The position numbers and the translations under genes were made by a program. A DNA stretch of 64,000 nt, from the NCBI RefSeq assembly GCF_964340395.1, contig NC_135561.1, positions 11,876,461-11,940,460 on the forward strand, given 5' to 3'. This document shows, in pieces, positions 49,924-63,174 of this stretch. Below the pieces are notes generated by a model. The model did not search any database and was not told the origin of the DNA. It was given only the letters and a program-made list of their open reading frames with translations. Every line of letters starts with the position of its first letter. Within the stretch, counting starts at the first letter, position 1. The stretch is from Glandiceps talaboti (lineage: Eukaryota; Hemichordata; Enteropneusta; Spengelidae).

Positions 49924-50875
49924 TATACTTAGAATCTCGATATTAAATCGCTAACAAATAGTCGTGCCATACATACAATAAATATAAATTTGCAGTGTGG
50001 GGGTATTTTACAATCACCGACGGGTCAGAAGTTTTGAGATGTGGTTGAATTTCAATCATCACTTAAATAGATCAGGGCATTGACTTGATGTCTAATTGAT
50101 CTATTGACCACGCAGTTGACACTTTGAAATGAGGTGAGGACTGTGAGTCGACGTTTCAATGGTAACCTTAGATGCGGCAATACTACCACGACATCTTGGA
50201 GGAGACATTCTCGCGAAATGTGACGATTGCGTTTAAAGACGTATGTCCAAAGTAATACTCGGCTAAGGTTTTATAAGGAAATACTGCAAAACAATAATTT
50301 TTTATTCAATAGTTTTGAAATGTTCCATTCTATCAGCAACATATCAAAAAAGTGTAAGAAAATATAAAAACTCAAAATTGATTTATGCGGTGGATTAGAC
50401 CACTGACTACTTGTATGAGGATCGCTGAGCGTGATGAATAAAAACATGAATATAAACATGAGGCCAAATCGAGTATAGAATTTACCTACCCTAATGTGTA
50501 TGAATCCACCTGCCGCCTTTATCTTCTTGGACTCTCTCTGGTGGTAATACCCAAAAGAAAATTCACTGAGCGTAGACAGGTAGCTAAATTTCGCATGACT
50601 CCATTTGTGGACGAATTTTGTTCTTGGGATGACAAATTTTAAGAACAGATAACCAATTTTACACGGAAGTATTGCATGGCATTATAAATTGGTGACTACC
50701 TTATATCATTTTGAAAAATCGTTAACCTGTAACCTATACCCTCGTCCGCGGCTGTGGTATAACGGTACTAAATGTCAACAAATTGAAAACATTGCAGTAA
50801 GGACAGACTATGTGTATTTATATTAAAGCGCCATCATCGACTGGAGCTAGCAGGGGAAATCCCGACTCTCAGTCA

Positions 50876-51158
50876 ATATGTCCAGTTTATACAGCCACAA
50901 AACGGCAATTCTTCAGAACGAATTCGAAGTGATGACCGTGTGCCAGGAAGTAACGTGGTGATAAAGAAATGACAGTAGCATATCAACATTAGATGCCGTT
51001 GTAACAAACACTTGCAGGATATTGGCCCCTCATAATCGGAATCGGGACTTCTTATGTGCCCATCTGTACAATAGTTTAACCACAACTCTCTCTGATTTGT
51101 ACTGTCGGACATCATCTCCTTGAAGTCTGACAAATCTCCCCAGTGTCGTGTACATGGT
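50876..51158 (-). other. Orphan ORF between genes C and D
   Basis: The minus-strand frame is open for about 94 codons, including WGDLSDFKEMMSDSTNQREL and ending GCINWTY. The composition is protein-like and not a simple repeat. It has no recognised domain and no clear partner exon. It may be an exon of an unrelated gene or a relic. Confidence 0.2.
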
Positions 51159-52373
51159 TTTGTAAAAAATTTTTTTTGATATTTGCCATGCGTAGAATTG
51201 ACACTGATGAATTTCGGAATATTGGCTCTGGTATCAATGATTTATTGTAGAAGGAGTAGCAATTTTAGAAATTTTCCAACAGATTTTCTTGAAATACATG
51301 CAGAATATATACACGTAACTACGGAAAATATATGTACCTGTTATGACTTTGTCAAAGATATAGATTTATCTGAATAGATCTAACAAAAGAAATGTACATA
51401 TTAAACTCTTCATACAAACTGAGCTAATGATACGTAGTTTGACATTGAAAGGTGTTTTATTCAAAATACATCTTTAATTATAAGTTGTTAGTACATTTTT
51501 ATACAACATGTAGTATTTTATTTTGATTGCTAAGCGTATTTTTGTTACATATTATTTAAACATAGTGCTTACAATGTTGAGAAATATATGGGTTACTGAA
51601 GAAGTTATAAAATATGGAACCTCCAAGCATACCATTCACTGGTCAGGGAGGATTGTGGGTAAGATATTGTACAATGCGGCCACATCTCTGCCTATTTGAA
51701 CAATCATGCTACATTTACCCATAGGACAGTAATTGTTTGTTATCATTAAATGTTCTATTTTGGTAAACCAACCTTGATCGAAAACAAGATTGTAGCTAAG
51801 TTGAGCATACACTCACACCACGTCGTCACCTGAGGTGTACAGAAGGCTCAAGAAAAAGTATTCCTTCGCATTTTCTAGAATAACAGTAGGGATGTATTGT
51901 ACATTAGCTTCTTGAATCACTTTACAGAACATTCGCAGTTTGCAAGATAAATTGGTATTGTGCCTTCTCTTCTCGCAATAAACAAGTGTAGTATTACATG
52001 TTAAACCCCCATTCTCAATAAATCACCGTTTCGATCGACCCAGAAACATCCATCATAATATAACGAGTTCGGGACTGTTTGTTTCAAGTGTTGGTATTTA
52101 CTCACGGGTAGTCCTTACCTTGACCCCGTGTACGTCGGGTCGGATTTGAGAGAGAGTTTTCATGTCATTATAAATGAGTGGGGTTATACCCCAGGAGAAA
52201 GCCAGACGTACCCAAAGAGAAGGGGATTTTTTCCTACGGGGTGAGATAAATTGTCCAATGCACGTAGGATAAACAACTAAATTCTATTAGTCAGGCCCCA
52301 CCCCCGGCCCTTTCTAACTAAATTGGCCAAAATTGAAAATTGCTTCAAACCACACAATCAATTTCAAATCAGT

Positions 52374-52748
52374 ATAGTAGTATGTAGTGCTATGAATACA
52401 AAGCCAGAATGTAGTAGTATGTAGTGCTATGAATATAAAGCCAGTATGTAGTAGTATGTAGTGCTATGAATATAAAGCGAGTATGTAGTAGTATGTAGTG
52501 CTATGAATATAAAGCCAGTACGTAGTAGTATGTAGTGCTATGAATATAAAGCCAGTACGTAGTAGTATGTAGTGCTATGAATATAAAGCCAGTATGTAGT
52601 AGTATGTAGTGCTATGAATATAAAGCCAGTACGTAGTAGTATGTAGTGCTATGAATATAAAGCCAGTATGTAGTAGTATGTAGTGCTATGAATATAAAGC
52701 CAGTATGTAGTAGTATGTAGTGCTATGAATATAAAGCCAGTATGTAGT
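52374..52748. repeat. 37-bp minisatellite, about ten units
   Basis: The unit has GTAGTAGTATGTAGTGCTAT, then GAATATAAAGCCAGTAT. Copies are nearly identical; single-base variants are AATACAAAG, GCGAG and GTACG. It is intergenic between genes C and D. Confidence 0.75.
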
Positions 52749-53094
52749 TAAGAAAATTTAAACTCTTTCTTTTGTTGACACTTTACTTTATCTTAATGGC
52801 ATGCGTTTACAAGCAAAAATTCTTCTGTTTCTCAATTTGACATTTTTAAAGAAATATTTGCATTTAGAGACACAGACAGATTCATTAAAAGTAAAATTGA
52901 TTTTATTGGATGAGAAATAAAATGGGTGAGCCTCCACCCCTAAACTAAAAGAATTTAGCGTGTTGTGCTACATTGAACTATTGATCTCACCCCTAATCGA
53001 TAGCATTCTTTACAGATGTTCGTAAATCATAGAGATAAATGTGAACGAAGTTAAACCGTTGGACCCGAAACTGGTGTATGTGAATCGATCGACT

Positions 53095-53720
53095 GCCCAC
53101 AGTGAAAAATGGCATTATAGTTAACTTGGCACCACAGTGTAATATGGCATCACTGTTAAAATGGCGTCACATTTAAAAATCTCATCACAGATATATGACA
53201 TCACTGTGACAGTGTAATATATGTAATCACAGTGTAATATGACATCACAGTGTAATATGGCATCACAGTGTAATATGGCATCACTGTTAAAATGGCGTCA
53301 CATTTAAAATCCGATCACAGATTTATATGACATCACTGTGACAGTGTAATATATGTAATCAGTGTAATATGGCATCACTGTGACAGTGTAATATATGTAA
53401 TCACAGTGTAATATGGCATCACAGTGTAATATGACATCACAGTGTAATATGACACCACTGTGACAGTGTAATATGTGCAATCACAGTGTAATATGGCATC
53501 ACAGTGTAATATGACATCACTGTGACAGTGTAATATATGTAATCACTGTAAAATGACATCACAGTGTAATATGGCATCACTGTGACAGTGTAATATATGT
53601 AATCACAGTGTAATATGGCATCACAGTGTAATATGACACCACTGTGACAGTGTAATATATGTAATCACAGTGTAATATATGTAATCACAGTGTAATATGG
53701 CACCACCGTGTAATATGGTA
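53095..53720. repeat. About 18-bp satellite with higher-order structure
   Basis: Repeated GGCATCACAGTGTAATAT words alternate with GACATCACTGTGACAGTG and TAATATATGTAATCACAG, giving a higher-order period of roughly 60 bases. CACTGTGACAGTG is nearly palindromic. Confidence 0.65.
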
Positions 53721-54021
53721 CCAAGGTTTCAATTGCACCATAATTTAGCATGGACTCACAGTGTCATATAAGACATTACAGTTCATTTAAACCAATTTTG
53801 TGTCAATTTTAAAAGGACCGTACCGTAATAGCAAAACACAATAATGAGTGTCCTAATATACTTTTTTAAAACGTATATGATCGGCAGAGAAGGAGTCCGA
53901 GTAAATATTTTTATAACATATCATATATGAGTAGGTGAATGATGTTACTACATGATCACACAGACATACACACATAATAACACACACACACACATACACA
54001 CATGTGTAGACATTTATATAT

Positions 54022-54103
54022 ATGTGTATGTATGTATGTATGTATGTATGTATGTATGTATGTATGTATGTATGTATGTATGTATGTATGTATGTATGTA
54101 TGT
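54022..54103. repeat. TATG array
   Basis: Located about 150 bases downstream of the gene D stop. Confidence 0.8.
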
Positions 54104-54252
54104 TTCCGTCTATGAGTATGCACGCTTACTAGGATGTGAGGTTGCAATATGTATTTGACCCAGTTATGACTACTGCTGTTCTATGCATCATACAGTGAGT
54201 TACGGTGTTTTTTAAAAACTGGTTTCACAAAATACAAAATTCGTCTATAAAG

Positions 54253-57193
54253 TTAACGTTCGGTAAAATTCGGACGCCAACCATTAATGAACTTTTTCAT
54301 TTTCAGAGCGTCTAAGCCGGCCATTCCAAGATCATCTTTCAGCATATCCATTGTCAAGCTGACTAGGATGTTGCCATCTATGTAGTTATCTTCGAAGGTA
54401 TTTAAATATTTATCGAAACCCAAAACACGCAAACAGAAGCCCACCTGTTTTACGCTAAGGCTATCCAAATTGTCCGGTATTTTGAAAAGTTCACTTCGAC
54501 GCACATATTCAGGTACGTCGGATCGAGGGTTCTTGGTTGACGTGTCGTGCGGCCGACTGCTAACGTTCACAGGCCGTGCGACAGGTTTCGGAGGAACTGG
54601 TGGTGGGTTATTGGAGCTATCGCCGACGACATTGGAACCTGGGACATCTTCGTTCCGTTTCAGACTCGAGCGATGACTTGTTCGTAGAGACTCGTAGTTT
54701 TCTTGAAATTGTGAAACGAGAGAAGCATACGGATTTTCAGCACGAAGACCGAGTGAAGCTGGCCGTGGTCCGGGTTTTGGGGCGTCTGGGTTTGGCATAC
54801 CCTGATGAGGTGACGACGATTTTGGGGTCTGACTACCTCTGTAGTCCATACTTGCAGAGGTTCTTTTAGAGATTGCTACAGTGTCAATAGCGTCCACTTT
54901 CTGATCCTGTTTCATCAAAATTTGGACGATTCTAGGTTCAATTTCCTCGTATATATTTTCGTCCTTTGCCTTATTCTTGGTTACTTCTTTGGTCCCATAT
55001 ATTGAAATATCTAATGAAATGGGTATATGAAAAATTCAAGATTATTTAATGTTTTAATTACCATCACCATGTCATGATCATTATCAAAATTACCACCACT
55101 TATAATAAATGTAATCCAATTATATACGTATATCGAGCAAGATGATACGATAAGGTATGATATGATGAATATTAATGTAATAAATGACCTTAATCATATG
55201 ATTCATATCAATCTGATTAATTTCTGATGTGGTAAAAGCGGCTAGATGCCTTTCACTTGGAACAAAACAAACGACACAAAACGATGGAAATTAGAGGTAA
55301 ATAAACACATCTCACAACACAACACAACACAACACAACACAACACAACACAACACAACACAACACAACACAACATAACACAACATATCGCAAGAAAACAC
55401 AATACAAGAAAACACAAGAAAACACGACACAACACAGCACAGCACAGCACAGCATAGACTGTCGACAGTCGCTCGCGCCTTTTTCCCCTACTATACGTTT
55501 TATCTAAACTTAAGTCTTTGCCGCGCTCCGATCAGGGGCATGAGGCAACAATTCTGGTGAAACCCGAAAATGATAATGATGTGATACAGGTGACAAAGGC
55601 CCAAGTTAGCTATGAGTCTCATTTACATACTTATTTCTTTATTCAAAGTATATTTTAATAAACTCATTATACACACATATTTGTTATTTTGGGTATGAGG
55701 CCAGAAATGATTTGTACGTATGTATTTGTACACTTTCTGGAAACATTTTTAATAATCGCAGAAAAAGTTTATATAAATAGGGAAGACTCTAAAATAGAAT
55801 AAAGGAAAAGAAAGTATAAGGATAGATTTAGTCTGTAAATGCTTTAATGGAACATGATCGATCATGGTGCAAAATCGACGCTTAGTTCTCTCGCGACAGC
55901 TGACGCGCTGTTTGCCATGCTCGAGCTCCGAACGCATTCCTTGCTTAAACTTGTAATACAGAGGGGTAGGACACGACATCGAATAAACCAATCAGGACGC
56001 TTGAAATCGAACATGTGACCCATGAATTTTCGCTCGAAGCTCGAAACCACCTCCTGCCCTCTTGTGGTGAGATATATATTTCGCATGTTGCAGTACATTG
56101 TGGCGTTTGCGGGACAGTAAAACAGATTGCTGAAACAGCATATTATATGAACTGAAGCTCCGAAACGGTGCGTCTTTTGCGAGGGATATAAACAAAAACA
56201 AAATTGATAATATCTTGGTTTAATCAATATTTGGTGCCGTAGAGTTGCGGTAGGCTCGAACACACAGTCGATTCCGGTCTATATTATTTTCATAAAATTA
56301 CGTAAAAATAATCATTAAACATTAGTCGTCATATCTGTGTCTCTTCAAAATATACCTTTGAATGAAAGAGAAAACGTAACAAGATCATTTGACTGCGTAA
56401 ACAAATACTCGTAAGTTTGCCCGAAACAGAAAGCGTCCGTGAACGAGGGCGATGTGGTTTCAATCTTACGACGAAAAAGAACACCAGAGTGTCCTACCCT
56501 TCCTTTTTTAGCAAATGAGCAAAATTGAGCAAATTGAGCAAATGTTGAGCGCGTGGAGGTTGAATTTTCAAATTCCAAGATTCGAATCATTCGATCTCGC
56601 GATCTCGCGACAGTCTAAGCACAGCACAGCAAAATACGAAGCAAGAAAACAAACATAACGTAACACAACACAACATATCACCGATGTGCTTGGTTATGTC
56701 CAGTACAGTTGTTTTCGCCTGGAAATCTGAACTCACCTCTGTTTCCCATATAAAGGTCAAAGTTGACATCACGTTTGACTATATCTGTTTTCGTCTTTTG
56801 GTAATGTTCCCATTGTTTCTTGGTACCATTGACAAAACCTTTAGCTACCACTAAGTCGGTTTTAATGTACATGGGTAGAATAAGTGGATGAGGACCAATA
56901 CTATCTGATACATAACAAAATCAAAACCAATCTTTCAAAGACCCATAATATATTTTGGACCATCACTGATATCGGATATCAGTGTACTCTCATTATAGAG
57001 ACAACTTACAACAAATGATTTATTGAATGAAGTCACAGTCAATTTTCCTGTGAAAAATGAAGGTCATGTTTTCCTGAGATAACTCTACATAATGATGTCA
57101 TAAAACAATACAATTTGTCTAACCTCTTCAAATTTACCCATACAATCAAGCAGCAAAGCGTTGACATTAAGTTACAATTAAATTTTATCTTCC

Positions 57194-57246
<53 letters not shown>

Positions 57247-58992
57247 GCCTGTCTGTCTGTCTGTCTGTCTGTCTGCCTGCCTGTCTGTCTGTCTGTCTGT
57301 CTGTCTGTTTCTGTCATTCTGTCCCCTCTCTCCCTCCCACCCGCCCCCTCTCTCTCTCAACATGATACAATACCACCGTATTTTGAATTCGGTTGGATTT
57401 TCTGGCAAAAGGTGAGAGACGCTAGTAGTCTGATTTCACAAGGGTTTGAAACCCAAGTAAACTCTAAGTAGCAAATAAAAAAAATAAAAAAATGAGGGAA
57501 ATCAAGTTAGTCTTTAAAATATACTCACTGTCACGCAAACTTAAGGAGTTTCCCGCCAAGTACATGATTTCATGCGTTCTTGTCAAGGTCAGCGTTCCAA
57601 ACTTAAATGTCTTTTTATCCATCATAATATCAAGTTTGTCTTCTCTAACGAGTTGTATCTTCCGCGGCAAAGAAAATTTCGTCAAAACTTCATCGATTGT
57701 GTAAGACTTTGGAGCTGAAAATAAGAAATATATGATAATCGGAAACTTATTGGGGAGTGGTTTTTCTAATCCATTCAAAGCAATATACAAAGTAGAGGGA
57801 CAGAAAATGAATAAAAAAATACGATAAGATTTATCGAATTGGGTTAGCAATGTAGCGACTATGATATGGTTGACACATATATCGGCTCCTGTTATAGCAT
57901 AGATACAGTGACTGCTGACATTTCTCGAGGATGACGGCGTGGTCGTATACAGGTATAATTAGCCGGATCCAGGCCAAAATATCAGACTTGGTTGTGATAA
58001 AATCACATTAATTAGGCCTGATTTGCATACATACAAAGCTCGGATTGGACCAAGTTTTTCATGGAGAAATACCTAGATAACCATAGCAACGCCCAAAAGA
58101 AATACTATACTTATCTATCTGTACTGACAATTTTGTGATATATTTGAAAAGTTTACTCACCATCTTCGCTGACAGGGAGAGTGAAAAACTTGAATTTGTA
58201 ATCTCTTGGTATGCTGATATGACGTCCAAGTTCATCGGTTGCGATTACTCGACGCTGGGTGAACTTTTTGGCTATTCGCATCACCTGATGGAGTTGAAAT
58301 TCGAAACAAATATTTGAATCTTTAAAAATTCACTAAGGCCAAAACAAATTATTGTTTGGTTCCGGTTACCCAACCCCCCACCTAATTTTTCATTGCCGAC
58401 TCTAATTTGGTTTACGTATTCGAGAAAAAAAAATACAATCGCAAAAATTGTGAAGTCTCACGAGAAATACTGGATGCGGAAACTGACATCAACTTAAAAA
58501 GACAAAATAAAACTGTTCTTCCAGTAATGGCTGTACATCTGATAGGAAGAAATAAACAACACAGAGACCATTTGGAAAATAATGGAAAACCTGAACTAGA
58601 CACTCACACATGAAAAAAATATAATAAAATAAAAAAAAATCTACCTACCCCACCTATTAATATTGAACGTATTCGGAACCACCCATTTTTTTTATTAAGC
58701 CTAACCAGGGTTAATTAATGTCTTAATGGTTCGAATAGAATCGCGACTGATAAAATATATATAACGTAATGTGTAAAACGAAAACTGTGGAAACATGCAT
58801 GACCTGTCTAGAATCATTTGTCCCTGAGCTGTCTCAACATGATCAAAAGTACGCATGAGATAATACATAATTTTGTAAATTTTGGGACAAAATAGTATAC
58901 AAATATTTAAACAAACAAACAAACAAACAAGCAAACAAATAAACAAACAGACAAACAAACATACAGCCAGACAGACAGACAGGCAGGCAGGC

Positions 58993-59029
<37 letters not shown>

Positions 59030-59697
59030 AACAAACAAACAAACAAACAAACAAACAAACAAACAAACAAACAAACAAGAAGTAAAAACTGAAAACGACA
59101 AGAATGCATCATATTGCATACTTCGATATCTCTCAAAGTTTTGACAGGAATTTCATCAAAGCCGCCGAGGTCTTTTTTGTTTGTTCATCAGCTGCTCAAA
59201 AAATGACCAGAGAATGCACAGATGTAACATAATGTGATAGCAAACGCAAACATAAAAAATGGTGTTTCCGCATGTTTGATCTATTAATCACATCTGTGAA
59301 GTCACTATGTACAAGACGACATTATCCAGGCAAATTTCCGGGTGCATGAACTGAATGATACAAACACTAGATATAACTAGATCCATCAAATATTTCAGCT
59401 GACTACTGTATCGCAATAGTGATCTCCATTGGTTCTAATCGTCCAGCTATTGTACATATTGCAGTGGTTTGACTCCTATTTGTTTTCTTCTGATGTTGAA
59501 GCGCTTGTCACGAAGTCATTCCAAATATAGGAATAATTTATAGTTACCTGTCCTACTCCGATTGTTTCTTGCTCGTTGTTACCAAACCAACCAGACGTAA
59601 ACTTCACGATTTGTGGCAGCTGAAACTTTTTAGTGAGCTGCTTCAAGGAGTACGCGTCACTCGACCACTTAATGACCGTGTCGGAGTATACCGCCAT
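54253..59697 (-). CDS. Gene D: GAREM-like CABIT-SAM adaptor protein, closest paralogue of gene C
   Basis: Five GT-AG exons join in frame (59697-59548, 58284-58161, 57714-57529, 56904-56737, 55010-54253; phases 0,1,1,1) to give 461 residues. The CABIT part is about residues 8-210. Exon 1 reads VIKWSSDAYSLKQL...FQLPQIVKFTSGWFG, nearly the same as gene C. Exon 4 shares the LPMYIK-D-VVAKG-VNGTKKQW block with C. Exon 5 starts DISIYGTKEVTK and has IYEEIEP, then YASLVS, YESLRT and PPPVPPKPVARP. The SAM domain (about residues 391-461) ends KFINGWRPNFTER, which is the closest of the four to the vertebrate GAREM tail (FINGWRPKI). Acceptor CTCTCTTTCAG lies 8 bases before the ATG, so the gene has at least one upstream noncoding exon. 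Intron 4 holds a pentanucleotide array and intron 3 a CTGT array. It is the most upstream member of the array. Confidence 0.85.
55310..55456. repeat. ACAAC / GCACA pentanucleotide array
   Basis: Located in gene D intron 4; ACAAC units grade into AAGAAAACAC and then CAGCA units, followed by GACTGTCGACAGTCG. A related short tract with GACAGTC and CAGCACAGCA is at about 56609-56680. Confidence 0.7.
57194..57309. repeat. CTGT array
   Basis: Located in gene D intron 3. Confidence 0.8.
58420..58705. repeat. Dispersed intronic repeat, copy 2
   Basis: This is the second copy of the element at 12240-12530, located in intron 1 of gene D. Confidence 0.5.
58909..59086. repeat. AAAC / CAGA compound array
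   Basis: Located in gene D intron 1; AAAC, CAGA/CAGG, then AAAC. Confidence 0.8.
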
Positions 59698-62488
59698 ATT
59701 TTAATCTGAAAGAGAGAACGTGATAACAAAATCAGTCTAAATTGCACTATGTATTTTGTTAGTTCATCGGAAAATCGATGTAACACATGATTGTATAGTA
59801 CCTCATACAAAGTGGTTATATTGTTATACAGCAGTAGTAACTCAGTACAAAAACGTATTGAATCATCAGTTAATGACGTCATTATATTCGGTGACGATTA
59901 GCGTCCAACGAATTTCTTATAGTTATCATCATATATTTACACCTAAGCAATTTCCCATGTCACCATTTCCTGCATAAGAGACCTGAGTTTGTACAAACTT
60001 TGCGATGGAGGCGCATGTTAGAGTTTTATTGAATTTTAACAGGTATTGGATGACTGTAAGATACTAGTACGTTTGGGGTAATTAGGTGTTTTTTTTGGCA
60101 GAATTGTATGCCATGGCGACCAAAAAATGACCCAATATGTTGTATTAACATGCACATTCCACAAAAAGGCAACTCAGATAACAATACAAATATATACCCT
60201 ACTGGGATTCGGAGCAAAGATCAACGAACTTCGGCTGGGCATGCGTACATTCACCAAAGTAGGCCGAGACGAATTAAGCTCGTATCCAATATTTCATTTT
60301 CACGTGACTACTTAGTCTATTTAAGTATTCATTAACAACCAGAATATGTATGTAAACTATGTTAAATGGAATGGACTTGAATATTTAACAAAAATGCCAC
60401 AAATAGAAAAGCTAAAGTCATAATGTACAATGTTTCTTTACTTGTCTGTGGTATAACACACAGGGTTGGCACATTAAAGTGACGACACACAGAAAATCGA
60501 GATAATCACGTGTTTTATCTATATCCTGTCTGTTCTATTAAAACTGCAATCACGTTTCTCAAAACCATTCTCAACATAAGTGTTGCTATGGATCTTAAGG
60601 TGCCAACAGATAAAACTTTAAACACCAAATTCTATGATGAATCTTTCAATCCAGACGTTTTACAGTAGAACTTATCTGAACTAAATATGACCAAGGGCTA
60701 GGTATTGATGAGGTAGATTGTGACTGACAATACGTTTACTGTGTACAGAGTCTAAGGTACACCGGACCTCTGATAGCATGTAACTCATACACAGTAATGA
60801 ACAGATCTAATTCCATAGTTATCCATTGATAAAATGGACCAAAACAGCAACCTTGCAAGACAACACATATACTGAAGGTAAAAACCTGTCAAACTTACGT
60901 TTTCCAAATGTTCCCACCCCAGAATTCTTCGAACGTTATGTGTGTGGTTATTGTGTATGCGTAGTGGGAGTAGCAACGATCATGAGTGGTCACAATATAC
61001 CCTGGACTATATGGAATGCGGAAATTCCTCGAAGCGTTATAACGTTCGCGCACAGGAATATTACAAGTTGTATAAAACTCCTAGTGCGCCAGACAACAAC
61101 GAATCATTGCGACGTAAAACATATCAAACTTTTGGGTGATATGATGTCAAAATGATTGGACACGTGCCAAGTTTTGCAGCACTAGAAAATGAATCATATG
61201 ATTGGAACATTAGCCTGTACAATTTTTGATTCAGTATGTTAATTTATGGTTATTGCCAAATGTAAGGAAGATTACAAGCGTTACACCCCCGTATTTGTTT
61301 TCAGTCTTTTCAAAAGTTAAAGATTACGTTGTGTGCAGATAATATATATGTGCCTGGTCTTAATATCGTACACACCTCGGACATACAAGTCTTGCTTATA
61401 TACAGCTTACAAATGTAGTGTTACCGTTCACATTTTTACAAGCAGTGACCGATTTTGCGCGGTAGAACGTGGAAATCTGAAATGAATGCACATATGTTTG
61501 TAAATTTTTATGAAAAAAGACGAAAAATATGTGTTTCCTTCATGTACTTTTAGAGCAGTAAAATCCTAGGATATCAAAAATACATTTTTTGGGAGATGTT
61601 TGGTAAAATAGGGGGTATAGGCTAATGAAAGTAACCTTCTCTCGAAGAGAAAAAAACGTGAGTTGGGAACAAATATTGGTACTTGCACTTCAAACATGGC
61701 AGGTCATTCAGTTGTCGTCTGCCCTACTTCCACCCAATTCACGGTGGTATTATATTACAATAGTCAGCTGATAAAATGTCAACGTTACCTTAAAGTGGCT
61801 GTTATGTTGTTTATTATCACTTACATGTGTTCTCAAAATACCACACATTAAAATGAACACAGGCTGACCTCAAACACTATTGAGTATAGTGGTGCAAATT
61901 CCACAGAACTATGCCGATATCGCATACAATTGTGACACGGTGGCATAATGGCTGACATTAAAGTGACCACATGGATGTCAAACTAGTATTTAGTTTGGAC
62001 ATGTTTTCATATAACACCCTTCTAAGTTTTTTTTTCTATTTGGAAATACAATGTGAAGCAACATATACCAAGTCCATGTTTGTAACTCAATAAATCGCAA
62101 ATAAACAAAAAAAAAGTGCGTGAAAAGTTTAGTGTACGTAGTAACAATCATTTTACACGCACCTTTGAATTTGTCAATTATTGGCAAATTATGTTGAGTT
62201 ATAAACAGAACTTAGCATATGTTGTTGCATGTTGTTTTTTCAGTAGGATAAAATAGTTGTGTTGTTTTATGGATAAAAAATCCAAAATAAACACTAACTT
62301 GTCATCCATATGTCCACCTTAAGATTTAGCAAATCACTAATCAAATACTGCTATCATCTTAAAAGCTGGAGGAATAATCCCGAGGGTTTTCAGATTCTGA
62401 TGCACTCAACAATTAGCAGGTGATTGATCTTAGAATGACTCACTAAAAGTTGATTTATAATACAATGTGGACGATGAAATTACGTACC

Positions 62489-62580
62489 TGACAAGACAAC
62501 TTCAACTTCAACTATCAACCGCACAACTTTAACTTTCTGTCGTCTGCAACGTCCCTAATAGTTCCCCTAAATTGTGGCTC
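62489..62580 (-). other. Candidate 5'UTR exon upstream of gene D
   Basis: Read on the minus strand, an open non-repetitive stretch ends in a good donor (TTGTCAG then GTACGT). Gene D has an acceptor 8 bases before its ATG, so an upstream leader exon is required. This is one candidate; another GTAAGT donor lies near 60898. No transcript evidence is available from sequence alone. Confidence 0.2.
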
Positions 62581-62981
62581 AATGTAAGGTTTAAGTTAAC
62601 TTGTAGCTAAACATTTGTGTGCTGCTCTGGTTTTTCACAAAACGTCGTTCACTCTCCCTGGAAGTAGAAACATGGAAGAGAATACGTAAGGTTGACGACA
62701 ATTTCAGAATCTTTGCCCACTGCTTACAGTTGACCACTAGATGGCGGTGCTGTCGATTATTTGTACCTAGGTGATCTTACCTCGATGTTAATCCTTCAAC
62801 GTGATAGCATATGTTATAACGCCATGTGTTACATCTCAGATCACCAAAATGATGGCAAATAAAACACCCAATGTTATTTTGGACCTGCTTGGGATGATAA
62901 TTGAAAATGGGTACACTGCAGCAATGTGTATACTTTTTATCCTCCGACAGACTTGCCGTGTGTGTGTGCGTGTGAGCGCGT

Positions 62982-63174
<193 letters not shown>

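Noticed and set aside
52374-52748. Regular repeats that could suggest a CRISPR array
   Set aside because: Units are contiguous without unique spacers and the context is an intron-bearing animal genome, so it is a minisatellite.
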